A model generated the notes under the pieces. The model was not told the origin of the DNA, did not search any database, and worked only from the letters and a program-made list of their open reading frames with translations. A stretch of 64,000 nucleotides of DNA from positions 186,001 through 250,000 of the forward strand of contig NZ_SOSI01000002.1 of NCBI RefSeq assembly GCF_029760855.1. The letters are read 5' to 3'. Below, piece after piece: positions 8,083-18,647 of this stretch. The translations under genes were made by a program, and so were the position numbers. Every line of letters begins with the position of its first letter. The stretch's first letter is position 1. The stretch comes from Erythrobacter litoralis (GTDB lineage: Bacteria; Pseudomonadota; Alphaproteobacteria; Sphingomonadales; Sphingomonadaceae).

Positions 8083-10008
8083 TCAAACCTCCGTACTAGG
8101 AAGCTGCTGATCGTTCGCCGGAACCTGCCCCCCCTCGTTGCCCTCGATCCCGTCGAAATACTTCGCGATCGCCGCTTCGAGTTCCGCGATCTGGAATGGC
8201 TGTCCGCTCGTTTTCGTAAGCGGTTGCGCATCGACGAGGAATTGGTCGCGCAGTACCGTCTTGAACTGGCCGGTGTTCATTTCTGGCACCAGCACGTTGT
8301 CGAAGCCCTTCAGCATCTCGCCGAGGTTCTTCGGCAGCGGCCAGATGTGGCGCACATGGATGTGACTGACCGAACAGCCCTTCTCTATGCTACGCCGTAC
8401 CGCCTGATGGATCGGCCCATAGGTCGAGCCCCAGCCGACCACGGCCAGAGCGCCGGTCTTCTGACCAAGCGCAACCTCCTGATCGGGCACCGCAATGTTC
8501 TCGACCTTCGACTTGCGCAGGTCGGTCATGCGCTGATGGTTGTCGGGCGAATAGTCGATATTGCCCGTTCCCTCGTGCTTCTCGATCCCGCCGATGCGGT
8601 GCATCATGTTCGGCGTGCCGGGCTTGATCCACGGACGCGCGCCCTTCCCGTCACGCTTGTATGGTAGCAGTCGCTCGTCGCGCGGTTCTTCAAGGAAGGA
8701 GGCGGGGAACGGCTCATAGTCCGCCGGATTCGGCACCTTCCACGGCTCGGCGGCATTAGCGATGTAGCCGTCGGTCAGAAGCATTACCGGCGTCATGTAC
8801 TGGGTGGCGATACGGCACGCCTCGATTGCGACCTCGAACGCATCGGACGGACTGCGCGCGGCAATCACCGGCATGGGCGCATCGCCGTTGCGGCCGTAGA
8901 CGGCTTGATACAGGTCGCTCTGCTCGGTCTTGGTCGGCAAGCCGGTCGACGGGCCGCCGCGCTGCGAATTGACGATCACCAGCGGCAGTTCGGTCATGAT
9001 GCCAAGGCCGATGGCTTCGGTCTTCAACGCGATGCCCGGGCCGGACGACGATGTGACGCCAAGCTGCCCGGCATAGCTCGCGCCGATGGCGGCACAAATG
9101 GCGGCAATCTCGTCTTCCGCCTGGAAAGTGGTAACGCCATATTCCTTCAGCCGCGCGAGGTGATGGAGGATGGCGGAAGCCGGCGTGATAGGATAGCCGC
9201 CGAAGAACATCGGCAGTTCGGCAAGCTGCGCCCCCGCAACGAGGCCAAGCGAGACCGCTTCGGCGCCTGTTACCGTGCGATAAAGGCCGGGATCGCTCGG
9301 CACCGGATCGACATGCAATTGCTTCAGCGGCCCGGCCAGTTCCGCCGTTTCGCCATAGGCATGGCCCGCATCGAGCGCCGCGATGTTGGCATCGGCAATG
9401 TCGGGCTTGCTTTTGAATTTCTGACGCAGCCAGTCGTGTAGCGGGGCGCGGTCGCGGTCGAACATCCACAGGGCTAGGCCCAGCGTCCACATATTCTTGG
9501 AGCGCAGTGCGTCCTTGTTACCGAGGCCGAAAGGCTTCACCGCCTCAATGGTCTTTTCGCTGATGTCGAAGGCCAGCACGTCGAACTTGGCAAGGCTGCC
9601 GTCTTCCAGCGGATTGGCGTCGTAATGCGCCTTGTCGAGATTGCGCTTGGTGAAGGCGCCGGTGTCCGCGATCACCAGCCCGCCGGGCTTCAGCGCGGCG
9701 ATGTTGGTCTTGAGCGCGGCAGGGTTCATCGCGACCAGCACATCGGGCGCGTCGCCCGCCGTGTTGATGCGGCGGCTGCCGAAATTGATCTGGAAGGCGG
9801 AGACACCGAACAACGTGCCCTGGGGCGCGCGAATTTCCGCAGGAAAGTCCGGGAAGGTCGCAAGGTCGTTGCCGGCCAGCGCGGTGGACAGGGTGAACTG
9901 ACCGCCGGTCAGCTGCATCCCGTCGCCGGAGTCGCCGGCAAAGCGGACCACGACGGTTTCGGGCGTTTGGGACAATCCGTCCTGCTCGGGCTTGGCGGTT
10001 GTTGCCAT
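8083..10008 (-). CDS. korA: 2-oxoacid:ferredoxin oxidoreductase alpha subunit with fused gamma domain
   Basis: 641-residue KorA in which the gamma domain (about residues 20-210; RFAGDSGDGMQLTGGQ, FPAEIRAPQGTLFGV) precedes the alpha pyrimidine-binding domains (YFGGYPITPAS-like GGYPITPASAIL; FQAEDEIAAICAAIGASYAG; TSSSGPGIALKTEAIGLG). The start is placed at ATG 10008 (MATTAKPEQ), with GAGGA upstream; an open frame back to 10191 adds unlikely residues. With KorB it forms the CoA-dependent 2-oxoacid oxidoreductase. It is divergent from an esterase gene at 10190. The enzyme needs ferredoxin, and an adrenodoxin-type ferredoxin reductase is encoded at 47.7 kb. Confidence 0.92.
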   Translation of the reverse strand: MATTAKPEQDGLSQTPETVVVRFAGDSGDGMQLTGGQFTLSTALAGNDLATFPDFPAEIRAPQGTLFGVSAFQINFGSRRINTAGDAPDVLVAMNPAALKTNIAALKPGGLVIADTGAFTKRNLDKAHYDANPLEDGSLAKFDVLAFDISEKTIEAVKPFGLGNKDALRSKNMWTLGLALWMFDRDRAPLHDWLRQKFKSKPDIADANIAALDAGHAYGETAELAGPLKQLHVDPVPSDPGLYRTVTGAEAVSLGLVAGAQLAELPMFFGGYPITPASAILHHLARLKEYGVTTFQAEDEIAAICAAIGASYAGQLGVTSSSGPGIALKTEAIGLGIMTELPLVIVNSQRGGPSTGLPTKTEQSDLYQAVYGRNGDAPMPVIAARSPSDAFEVAIEACRIATQYMTPVMLLTDGYIANAAEPWKVPNPADYEPFPASFLEEPRDERLLPYKRDGKGARPWIKPGTPNMMHRIGGIEKHEGTGNIDYSPDNHQRMTDLRKSKVENIAVPDQEVALGQKTGALAVVGWGSTYGPIHQAVRRSIEKGCSVSHIHVRHIWPLPKNLGEMLKGFDNVLVPEMNTGQFKTVLRDQFLVDAQPLTKTSGQPFQIAELEAAIAKYFDGIEGNEGGQVPANDQQLPSTEV

Positions 10009-10189
10009 ACCGATAAAATTCCTCGTCATGCGCCGTTCGAATGCGGCGCTCGGTGTATCGAGGGCGCCACCTAGGAAGCCGCCCATCCTCTCGCAAACAA
10101 GATTTTCTGCTCTAGCGGGAAAAACCCCCGTGGAAAAGCGAAGCGGGTGCGTTAGTCTTCGGCCACGAAATACATTGGAGAGAGCGAAC

Positions 10190-11140
10190 ATGGCCGATAC
10201 CGAACATTATGTGCGCGAGGATGTGCGCGGCTTCCTCGACATGCTCGAAAAATTGGGTGGAAAGGGCGTGGAGGAAGTGGGCGCGGTCGAAGGGCGCCAG
10301 CAAATGCGCATGATGGGCTCGTTGGCCGAAACACCGGCGAAGGACCTGGCGGTTGTAAAAGATCTGACCTGCCCCGGCCCGGCGGGCGAGATCCCGCTCC
10401 GTTTTTACGACAAACGCGAGACGCGCGGAGCCTCGCCGGTCGTCCTTTTCATTCACGGCGGCGGCTTCGTGATCGGCGACCTCGAAGTCTATCACGCGCT
10501 TTGCACGGAAATTGCCGACCGGCTCGATCTGCCGGTCGTCTCGGTGGATTACCGTCTCGCGCCAGAGCACCCCTTCCCCGCCGCACCCGACGATTGCGAG
10601 GCGGCGGCACGCTGGGTCGCATCCTCGCCGGACGCTTTGGGCCGCGAGGTCACCGGACTCGTCATCACGGGCGACAGCGCAGGCGGCAATCTCACCATCG
10701 TCACCACCAATCAGCTGGTGAACGAACCCGCCGATGTGCCGGTGATCGTCCAGGCGCCGATCTATCCGGTGGCCAGCGATATCAGCGAAACGGAAAGCTA
10801 TTCGCTGTTTGCCGACGGTTTCCTGCTTACCGGGGCAGCCATGGCGTTCTTTACGCAATCCTATGGCGGCGATGCGAAAGACCCGCGCCACACACCCATG
10901 GTCGGCGATTGCGCGAATACACCGCCCACCGTCGTCTGCACCGCCGGGCTCGATCCCCTGCGCGATTCCGGACGCGAGTACGCGAGTCATTTGATCAAGT
11001 TGGGAACCGACGTCTGCTATCTGGAATTTTCCGGAATTATCCATGGCTTTACCACCTTGCGCAAAGCCATTCCCAGCGGTCAGAAAGATCTCGACGCGTT
11101 TCTCGACGCGGTCGCCCTCATGGTGGAACGGTATAAATGA
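10190..11140 (+). CDS. Alpha/beta hydrolase, hormone-sensitive lipase family esterase
   Basis: 316-residue esterase of the hormone-sensitive lipase (bHSL, family IV) type. The oxyanion motif HGGGFVIGD and the nucleophile elbow GDSAGGN are clear. The catalytic Asp is probably in AGLDPLRD and the His in IIHGF near the C-terminus. The start is ATG 10190 (MADTEHY) preceded by GGAGAGAG; the longer frame upstream from 9992 overlaps korA antisense and looks non-coding. The stop overlaps the start of rppH by ATGA, so translation of the two is probably coupled. The natural ester substrate is unknown. Confidence 0.9.
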   Translation: MADTEHYVREDVRGFLDMLEKLGGKGVEEVGAVEGRQQMRMMGSLAETPAKDLAVVKDLTCPGPAGEIPLRFYDKRETRGASPVVLFIHGGGFVIGDLEVYHALCTEIADRLDLPVVSVDYRLAPEHPFPAAPDDCEAAARWVASSPDALGREVTGLVITGDSAGGNLTIVTTNQLVNEPADVPVIVQAPIYPVASDISETESYSLFADGFLLTGAAMAFFTQSYGGDAKDPRHTPMVGDCANTPPTVVCTAGLDPLRDSGREYASHLIKLGTDVCYLEFSGIIHGFTTLRKAIPSGQKDLDAFLDAVALMVERYK

Positions 11141-11610
11141 ACGAACTCGGTTATCGCCCTTGCGTCGGCGTGATGCTGGTGAACGACAAGGGCCGCGTCT
11201 TCGTCGGCCGCCGGATCGACAACAAGGAAGGCGACTGGTGGCAGATGCCCCAGGGCGGCGTCGATGAAGGGGAGGACCTTCGCGAAGCGGCGATGCGCGA
11301 ACTCGGCGAAGAAACCGGCGCAAAGGCGGAGCACGTAACCATTATCCGCCAGATGGACGAACCGATGCGTTACGACCTGCCGGAAGAGCTGATTGGTAAA
11401 CTATGGGGCGGAAAGTATCGCGGGCAGGAGCAGGTCTGGTTCCTCGCCCGCTTTTCCGGGAGCGATGCGGATATCGACCTGGAGGCGCACGACCCGCCCG
11501 AATTCTGCGATTGGAAATGGGTCGAGCCCGAACAGCTTCCGGACCTCATCGTACCGTTCAAGAAGCGCGTCTATCGCGCCGTGGTGGATGCATTCCGCGA
11601 GCTGGTCTGA
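11137..11610 (+). CDS. rppH: RNA pyrophosphohydrolase (Nudix)
   Basis: 157-residue Nudix hydrolase that removes pyrophosphate from the 5' triphosphate of mRNAs to start decay (RppH/NudH, invasion-associated IalA type). The Nudix box is GGVDEGEDLREAAMRELGEE, with the conserved G, E, REL and EE positions. The N-terminal YRPCVGVMLVNDKGRVFVGRR and C-terminal VPFKKRVYRAVVDAF are typical of RppH. It overlaps the esterase gene by 4 bases and faces the TPR gene convergently 12 bp away. Confidence 0.93.
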   Translation: MNELGYRPCVGVMLVNDKGRVFVGRRIDNKEGDWWQMPQGGVDEGEDLREAAMRELGEETGAKAEHVTIIRQMDEPMRYDLPEELIGKLWGGKYRGQEQVWFLARFSGSDADIDLEAHDPPEFCDWKWVEPEQLPDLIVPFKKRVYRAVVDAFRELV

Positions 11611-11622
11611 ACGCGGCGGCGC

Positions 11623-12129
11623 TTAGTTCATCATCGCCTTCTGTTCTTCCGACAGGGTCACTTCCGCTGTCTGGACAGGCGTCACAGGACCGGCGGCAAT
11701 CGCGGCGGAAACAGCTTGCGCTTCCGGGCAGTCGCCACCGCACAGGCTTTCGACCCGGGTGAGCATTTCCTGCGCCTTGGCGATCGCACCTTTCTCGGCC
11801 AGCGCCTCGCCCTCGCCGGCGATGGCGGCGATGTTGCGCGGTTCGCGAGCCAGCGCCTCGCGATAATAGCCGATAGCTTTGCCTTGCAACTGCTCGGCGC
11901 GCGAAGCTTCGGCCAAAAGAATGAGCGTCGGCGTATACCCCGGATCGACGGCAAGAGCAGCCTCGAAGGCATCGATCGCCGCCTGAACCTCGCCTTGTTC
12001 CAGCGCGGTTTCGCCCTGCGACAACAGGACCTGCGCGCCCGGTGCGGGATCACGCTGCTGCCCCCAACTGACACTGGCGGTCAACGCGACGACGAGCGAA
12101 AGGGCGGCGGCAGGCGGAGCGAAACGCAT
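11623..12129 (-). CDS. Periplasmic TPR-repeat protein
   Basis: 168-residue secreted protein with at least two tetratricopeptide repeats (QGETALEQGEVQAAIDAFEAALAVDP and the AIGYYREALAREPRN unit that follows, quoted only in part). A signal peptide occupies about residues 1-24, ending near VSWGQ. The start ATG at 12129 has AAGGAG 7 bases upstream, better than the upstream frame to 12228, which would overlap the rsmB-like gene. A Cys pair (CGGDC) lies in the C-terminal part. It may act as a scaffold; the partner is unknown. Confidence 0.72.
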   Translation of the reverse strand: MRFAPPAAALSLVVALTASVSWGQQRDPAPGAQVLLSQGETALEQGEVQAAIDAFEAALAVDPGYTPTLILLAEASRAEQLQGKAIGYYREALAREPRNIAAIAGEGEALAEKGAIAKAQEMLTRVESLCGGDCPEAQAVSAAIAAGPVTPVQTAEVTLSEEQKAMMN

Positions 12130-12193
12130 CAGCGTCTCCTTGATTGTGTCGGACGAAGCGAGCGTGGATCGAGCCATCGTGGGACGCGGGGTA

Positions 12194-13372
12194 TCACGAT
12201 CTTTCTGCACGGGCGATGAAAAATCCATCCGTCCCGTCGTGGGAAGGCGTAAGCCTTATACCCTCCCCGCGTGGTGCACCGCCGGGGAGGTCCGGTAACG
12301 ATGGGCGATAATCCTGCGATCGGGCGAGGAAGGCCGCGAACTGGTCCCGCCCTTCTTCGTCCAAGAGCGAGCAGACGACGTAGATCAGGCGGCCGCCCGG
12401 TTTTACCAATTGTGCACCGATATTCAGCAAACGCGCCTGCAGATCGACGAGGCGCGCGATCTCCACTTCGTCCAACCGCCAACGCGCTTCCGGGTTGCGC
12501 CGCCACGTTCCGGTGCCCGAACAAGGCGCGTCGATCAGGACGGCATCCGCGGCGCCGACGAGATCCGCAAGCATCTCGGCCTCTTTGTTCGGATCGAGCA
12601 GGCGGGTTTCCACGATCGTTGCGCCCGCTCGCCCGGCCCGGGGCTGCAGGCGAGAGATCCGCCCGCGATCGGTATCGCTTGCAATGAGCCTGCCGGTATC
12701 GTGCATCGCGGCCGCGAGCGACAGGGTTTTCCCTCCCCCGCCCGCGCACAAATCGACAATGGTTTCTCCGGGTTTTGCGCCGACGGCAAGGCAGGCCAGC
12801 TGGGAGCCGGTATCCTGAATTTCGATCAACCCGTCGCGGTAGGCGTCCCATTGTTCGACCTTGGTACCGGTCTCGAGGCGCAGGCCGTGAGGCGCAGCGG
12901 TCGGTTCCGCTTGTTCCGGTAGTATCAGGCTTGCGCGGTTCGCTTTCAGCGCATTCACGCGAATATCAAGCGGAGCGCGATCCAGCAGCGCAGCCTTCCC
13001 GGCTTCCTCGATGCCGGAGGCTTGCAACCGCGCCTCCAGCCATTCCGGCGCGACACCAGCTGCAGCGATAGGTTCGTCGTCCGATAGCGTTGTAGGGCCA
13101 TACTGCGAACCATCGAACAAGTCGGCCAATGCCGGTTCACGCTCGGCATATCGGAGCATCGCAGCGCGGCCGTTCTCAGGCACAGGCCCGCAAGCACGCA
13201 CAGCACCGTAGACCAGTTCGCGAATGGCTCGCCGATCCTTCGATCCGGCGAAGCGATTGTTCTTGAACCAGTCGGCCAGGATACGGTCGGCGGGCGGCCC
13301 CTTTTCTCGCGCCGAGGCGATGATGCGGTCGAGCAATTCGATCGCGGTCTGTACCCGCGCCGCTGGTGTCAT
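12194..13372 (-). CDS. rsmB: RsmB/NOP2-family rRNA cytosine-C5 methyltransferase
   Basis: 392-residue SAM-dependent RNA m5C methyltransferase, probably for 16S rRNA. An N-terminal NusB-like helical domain (about 1-130) precedes the methyltransferase fold. The SAM motif is IVDLCAGGGGKTLSLA. The two catalytic cysteines are in IDAPCSGTG and VVCSLLDEEG. The NPEARWR segment following PCSGTGTWRR is conserved in the family. It starts 3 bp after the end of guaB on the same strand, so the two may be co-transcribed. Gene symbol follows the closest well-known family and could be another RsmB/RsmF-type paralogue. Confidence 0.87.
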   Translation of the reverse strand: MTPAARVQTAIELLDRIIASAREKGPPADRILADWFKNNRFAGSKDRRAIRELVYGAVRACGPVPENGRAAMLRYAEREPALADLFDGSQYGPTTLSDDEPIAAAGVAPEWLEARLQASGIEEAGKAALLDRAPLDIRVNALKANRASLILPEQAEPTAAPHGLRLETGTKVEQWDAYRDGLIEIQDTGSQLACLAVGAKPGETIVDLCAGGGGKTLSLAAAMHDTGRLIASDTDRGRISRLQPRAGRAGATIVETRLLDPNKEAEMLADLVGAADAVLIDAPCSGTGTWRRNPEARWRLDEVEIARLVDLQARLLNIGAQLVKPGGRLIYVVCSLLDEEGRDQFAAFLARSQDYRPSLPDLPGGAPRGEGIRLTPSHDGTDGFFIARAERS

Positions 13373-13375
13373 GGC

Positions 13376-15630
<2,255 letters not shown>

Positions 15631-15717
15631 GACACATCTCCTCTTCAAGTTAACTCCAGGTTAACCATAATTGCCCGCGGGGCAGCCGATGAGTCAAGCC
15701 ATTTCGATTACGGCAAG

Positions 15718-16473
15718 CTATTCCGCCGTCCACCCGCCGTCGATACTCCAGTTCGCGCCGTTGACGTTCTGCGCCTCGTCGCGGCAGAGAAAGACCGCCA
15801 TCGCGCCCACATCTTCGGGCTGGACGAACTTCTTGGTCGGCTGCTTGGCGAGCAGGACCTTGTCGATGACCTCATCACGGCTCATTCCGCGGGCTTTCAT
15901 CGTATCGGGGATCTGGTTTTCGACCAGCGGCGTCCACACATAGCCCGGGCTGATGCAGTTTGCCGTGATGCCATGCTCGGCCAGTTCGAGTGCCAGCGTC
16001 TTGGTCAGTCCCGCGATGCCGTGCTTCGCGGCGACGTAAGCGCTCTTGAACGGGGAGGCGGTGAGCGAATGGGCGCTCGCGGTGTTGATGATCCGGCCCC
16101 AGCCCCGTTCCTTCATGTGCGGCACGGCAAGCCGCGCGGTGTGAAACGCCGAACTCAGATTGAGCGCGATGATGAGGTCCCACTTATCGACCGGGAACTC
16201 CTCGACCGGCGCGACGTGCTGCGTTCCCGCATTGTTGACGAGGATGTCGATCCCGCCCGCCTCCGCCATCATGTCTTCGACCTGATCGACTTTGGTCAGG
16301 TCCGCGCCGCTATGGCTGGCGCCCAATTCCTCGCATAATTTGGCGATCTCGTTCTCTTCGCCGAAGCCGTTGAGGACGATCTCGGCACCCTCACCATGCA
16401 AGGCACGGGCGATGGCGAGACCAATGCCGCTGGTCGAACCGGTGACGAGGGCGCGTTTTCCTTCAAGAAACAT
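15718..16473 (-). CDS. bdhA: 3-hydroxybutyrate dehydrogenase
   Basis: 251-residue short-chain dehydrogenase that most resembles NAD-dependent D-3-hydroxybutyrate dehydrogenase (3-hydroxybutyrate to acetoacetate). Visible are the cofactor loop TGSTSGIG, NNAG, the catalytic Ser in ASAHSL, YVAAK, and the PGYVWTPLVENQIPD and KQPTKKF segments characteristic of this enzyme. It suits turnover of polyhydroxybutyrate or ketone bodies; a PhaZ-like hydrolase is encoded at 49 kb. GGAG lies just upstream of the ATG. Confidence 0.9.
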   Translation of the reverse strand: MFLEGKRALVTGSTSGIGLAIARALHGEGAEIVLNGFGEENEIAKLCEELGASHSGADLTKVDQVEDMMAEAGGIDILVNNAGTQHVAPVEEFPVDKWDLIIALNLSSAFHTARLAVPHMKERGWGRIINTASAHSLTASPFKSAYVAAKHGIAGLTKTLALELAEHGITANCISPGYVWTPLVENQIPDTMKARGMSRDEVIDKVLLAKQPTKKFVQPEDVGAMAVFLCRDEAQNVNGANWSIDGGWTAE

Positions 16474-16571
16474 TTTAGGCTCCGAGCGTTGGGGCAGTAT
16501 CGAGGCGCAGATGTCGCCGAGGATAGGCGCGCTGTAAAGCGTCGGCGTGACAGGTTCATGGGGGTTATGGG

Positions 16572-17423
16572 ATGAAACTCAATCCGTTCGATACCGGGAA
16601 TATCAACGTTCGCTCTTCGGGCGGCGGCGGCGTGGGCAAGGCCGGGGGGCTGGGCTGCGGCACGATCGTCATCGCGGCATTGGGCTATTTCGTCTTCGGT
16701 CTGGACCCGTTCCAAACTGCGGCGACCGTCAACAGTGTGCAGCAAGGCAGCCAGCAGGCCGGCCCGTCCAATACGAACGAGCAGGAAATCTGCACCAGCA
16801 GCGAATATGCGCGCGAAGCCTGCAATGGGCTTCAATCGCTCAACCAGACTTGGGCCGCGACGTTCGAACAGCAGGGCGTCGGCGATCGCTTCCGCCAACC
16901 AACGCTGGATTTGTTCAGCGGCGGTGTGAGAACGCAAGGGTGCGGAAGCGCGACGTCGGACGTAGGCCCGTTCTACTGCCCGGCCGACCAGACGATCTAC
17001 ATCGACACGAGCTTCTACGACCAGCTCGCAAATATGGGCGGCAGCAGCGGCGATTTTGCGCGCTACTATGTGCTCGCCCACGAATACGGCCACCATATCC
17101 AGACCCTCACCGGTATCTCCGACCAAATCCGCAGTGTGCAGCAGCAGAACCCGCGCATGGCGAACCAGTTGCAGGTGCGCATGGAATTGCAGGCGGATTG
17201 CTATGCTGGCGTCTGGGCGGGCAAGAACCGCAACCTGATCGAACCGGGTGACATCGAGGAAGGAATGCAGACCGCGGCCGCCATCGGCGACGATGCGCTG
17301 ACCCAAGGCCGGGTCAGTTCCGAGAATTTCACTCACGGTACGAGCGAACAGCGCAGCCAGGCTCTGCGGCTGGGCCTGCGGGGCGACGATACCGCCTGCG
17401 ACGCCATCACGAATCTCAGCTAG
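16572..17423 (+). CDS. Neutral zinc metallopeptidase (YpfJ family)
   Basis: 283-residue protein of the YpfJ/putative neutral zinc metallopeptidase family. A short cytosolic N-terminus and one transmembrane helix (about 35-50) precede an extracytoplasmic catalytic domain. The zinc motif is HEYGHH in VLAHEYGHHIQTLTG; the third ligand is probably the Glu in MELQADCYAGVW. Four or more Cys residues in the mature part could form disulphides. The N-terminal Gly-rich GGGGVGKAGGLG is typical of this family. The physiological substrate is unknown. Its stop is followed directly by the ClpP-like gene, so the two may be co-transcribed. Confidence 0.87.
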   Translation: MKLNPFDTGNINVRSSGGGGVGKAGGLGCGTIVIAALGYFVFGLDPFQTAATVNSVQQGSQQAGPSNTNEQEICTSSEYAREACNGLQSLNQTWAATFEQQGVGDRFRQPTLDLFSGGVRTQGCGSATSDVGPFYCPADQTIYIDTSFYDQLANMGGSSGDFARYYVLAHEYGHHIQTLTGISDQIRSVQQQNPRMANQLQVRMELQADCYAGVWAGKNRNLIEPGDIEEGMQTAAAIGDDALTQGRVSSENFTHGTSEQRSQALRLGLRGDDTACDAITNLS

Positions 17424-17512
17424 GAAATTTATTTATCGCTATCGACCAAAGCACCTGCAACGACGTTCTCACCTCGCCCCAACTGCGCCTGATCGGGCAG
17501 GTCAACGAGGCG

Positions 17513-18001
17513 ATGTACAACGAATTCCGTAACCAGCTCGCGGCCGCGCCCGGCGATGGGATCCTCGTGATCGCGCTGACCACGCTGGGCGGGAATCCCG
17601 AAGTCGCGCGCGCGATGGCCGACGACGTTCGCCTTTTGCGCGAGGCGGGTCGCACGATCTATTTCCTCGGCAAAGCGGCTGTGTATTCCGCAGGCGCGAC
17701 CTTTATGGCCGGCTTTCCCGTCGAATGCCGGTTCCTCACGAAGGGCACGACCCTGCTGGTACATGAGCGGCAGATTGCAAAGACTATCAATCTCTCCGGC
17801 CCCCTGAAAAGCTGCACCGCGCAACTCAAGGCTTCGCTCAACGAAATCGAACAGTCGATCGCAATCGAGGAAGCGGGCTTTCGCGATTTGATCGAAGGCT
17901 CCGAAGTAGAGTTCGAGGAATTGCAGCGCCGCGCGCCGGACAATTGGTATATCCCTTGCGAAGAGGCGAAGGATCGCGGGCTGATTGCCGATATTATCTA
18001 G
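17513..18001 (+). CDS. ClpP-like serine peptidase family protein, start codon anomalous
   Basis: Protein with a ClpP/crotonase-like fold. The putative nucleophile is the Ser in VYSAGATFM and the His is in LLVHERQ, spaced as in ClpP. The first standard start codon is ATG 17513, but the open frame extends to about 17424 and encodes FIAIDQ...LRLIGQVNEAM, which reads like the first ClpP strand and helix. No ATG, GTG or TTG lies in that stretch. An ATC at 17435 sits 9 bases after AGGA. The true start is thus probably near 17435 (188 residues) using a rare codon, or the ATG was lost and the protein is truncated. The gene follows the zinc peptidase. Confidence 0.65.
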   Translation: MYNEFRNQLAAAPGDGILVIALTTLGGNPEVARAMADDVRLLREAGRTIYFLGKAAVYSAGATFMAGFPVECRFLTKGTTLLVHERQIAKTINLSGPLKSCTAQLKASLNEIEQSIAIEEAGFRDLIEGSEVEFEELQRRAPDNWYIPCEEAKDRGLIADII

Positions 18002-18026
18002 CCTGCGCTTCTGGCATTCTGCCGCG

Positions 18027-18647
18027 ATGCTGAAACGATTCGCTGCCGCGTTCTGCCTCCTGTCCGCCCCGATCATGGCGCAGGACACCGCCGAAACCTT
18101 CGATACCGACCGCGTGGTTCTCGAAACGACCGCCGGCGATATCGTCGTTGAGATCGAGACCGAGCGCGCGCCGATCACTGCGGCGAATTTCCTGCGTTAT
18201 GTCGATGAAGATCGCCTCGACGGCACGGTGTTCTACCGGGCTATGGCTCTCGACTGGGAGCAGCCCAACGGCCTCATCCAGGGCGGCGTGCAATACGATC
18301 CCGACCGGGTGCTCGATCCCATCGCGCATGAGCGGACGAGCGATACCGGCGTCCTCCATACCGAAGGTGCCTTGTCGATGGCGCGCAATGCGCCTGGCAC
18401 AGCAACCGGTGATTTTTCGATCCTGCTTCGCGCGCAGCCTTCGATGGATGCCGATCCAGATAGCGACGATCCCGAGGTTCGCGAGGGCTACTCGGCGTTC
18501 GGTCGGGTGGTCGACGGTATGGATGTCGTGCGCGCCATCCACGCGATGCCGACCGATCCCGACAAGGGCGAAGGCTGGATGAAGGGCCAGATGCTGGCCG
18601 AACCCGTCACGATCGTCGAAGCGCGCCGTGTGGCGGACGAGGATTAA
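18027..18647 (+). CDS. Peptidylprolyl isomerase, cyclophilin type
   Basis: 206-residue cyclophilin-type prolyl isomerase with an N-terminal signal peptide (about 1-19, LLSAPIMAQ), so probably periplasmic. Typical segments are VVLETTAGDIVVEIETERAP, AANFLRYVD, FYRAM, a GALSMARNAP active-site stretch, FSILL, and FGRVVDGMDVV. The start at ATG 18027 precedes the signal peptide and lies 25 bp after the ClpP-like gene. The last four bases overlap the convergent lipoprotein gene at 18644. Confidence 0.9.
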   Translation: MLKRFAAAFCLLSAPIMAQDTAETFDTDRVVLETTAGDIVVEIETERAPITAANFLRYVDEDRLDGTVFYRAMALDWEQPNGLIQGGVQYDPDRVLDPIAHERTSDTGVLHTEGALSMARNAPGTATGDFSILLRAQPSMDADPDSDDPEVREGYSAFGRVVDGMDVVRAIHAMPTDPDKGEGWMKGQMLAEPVTIVEARRVADED

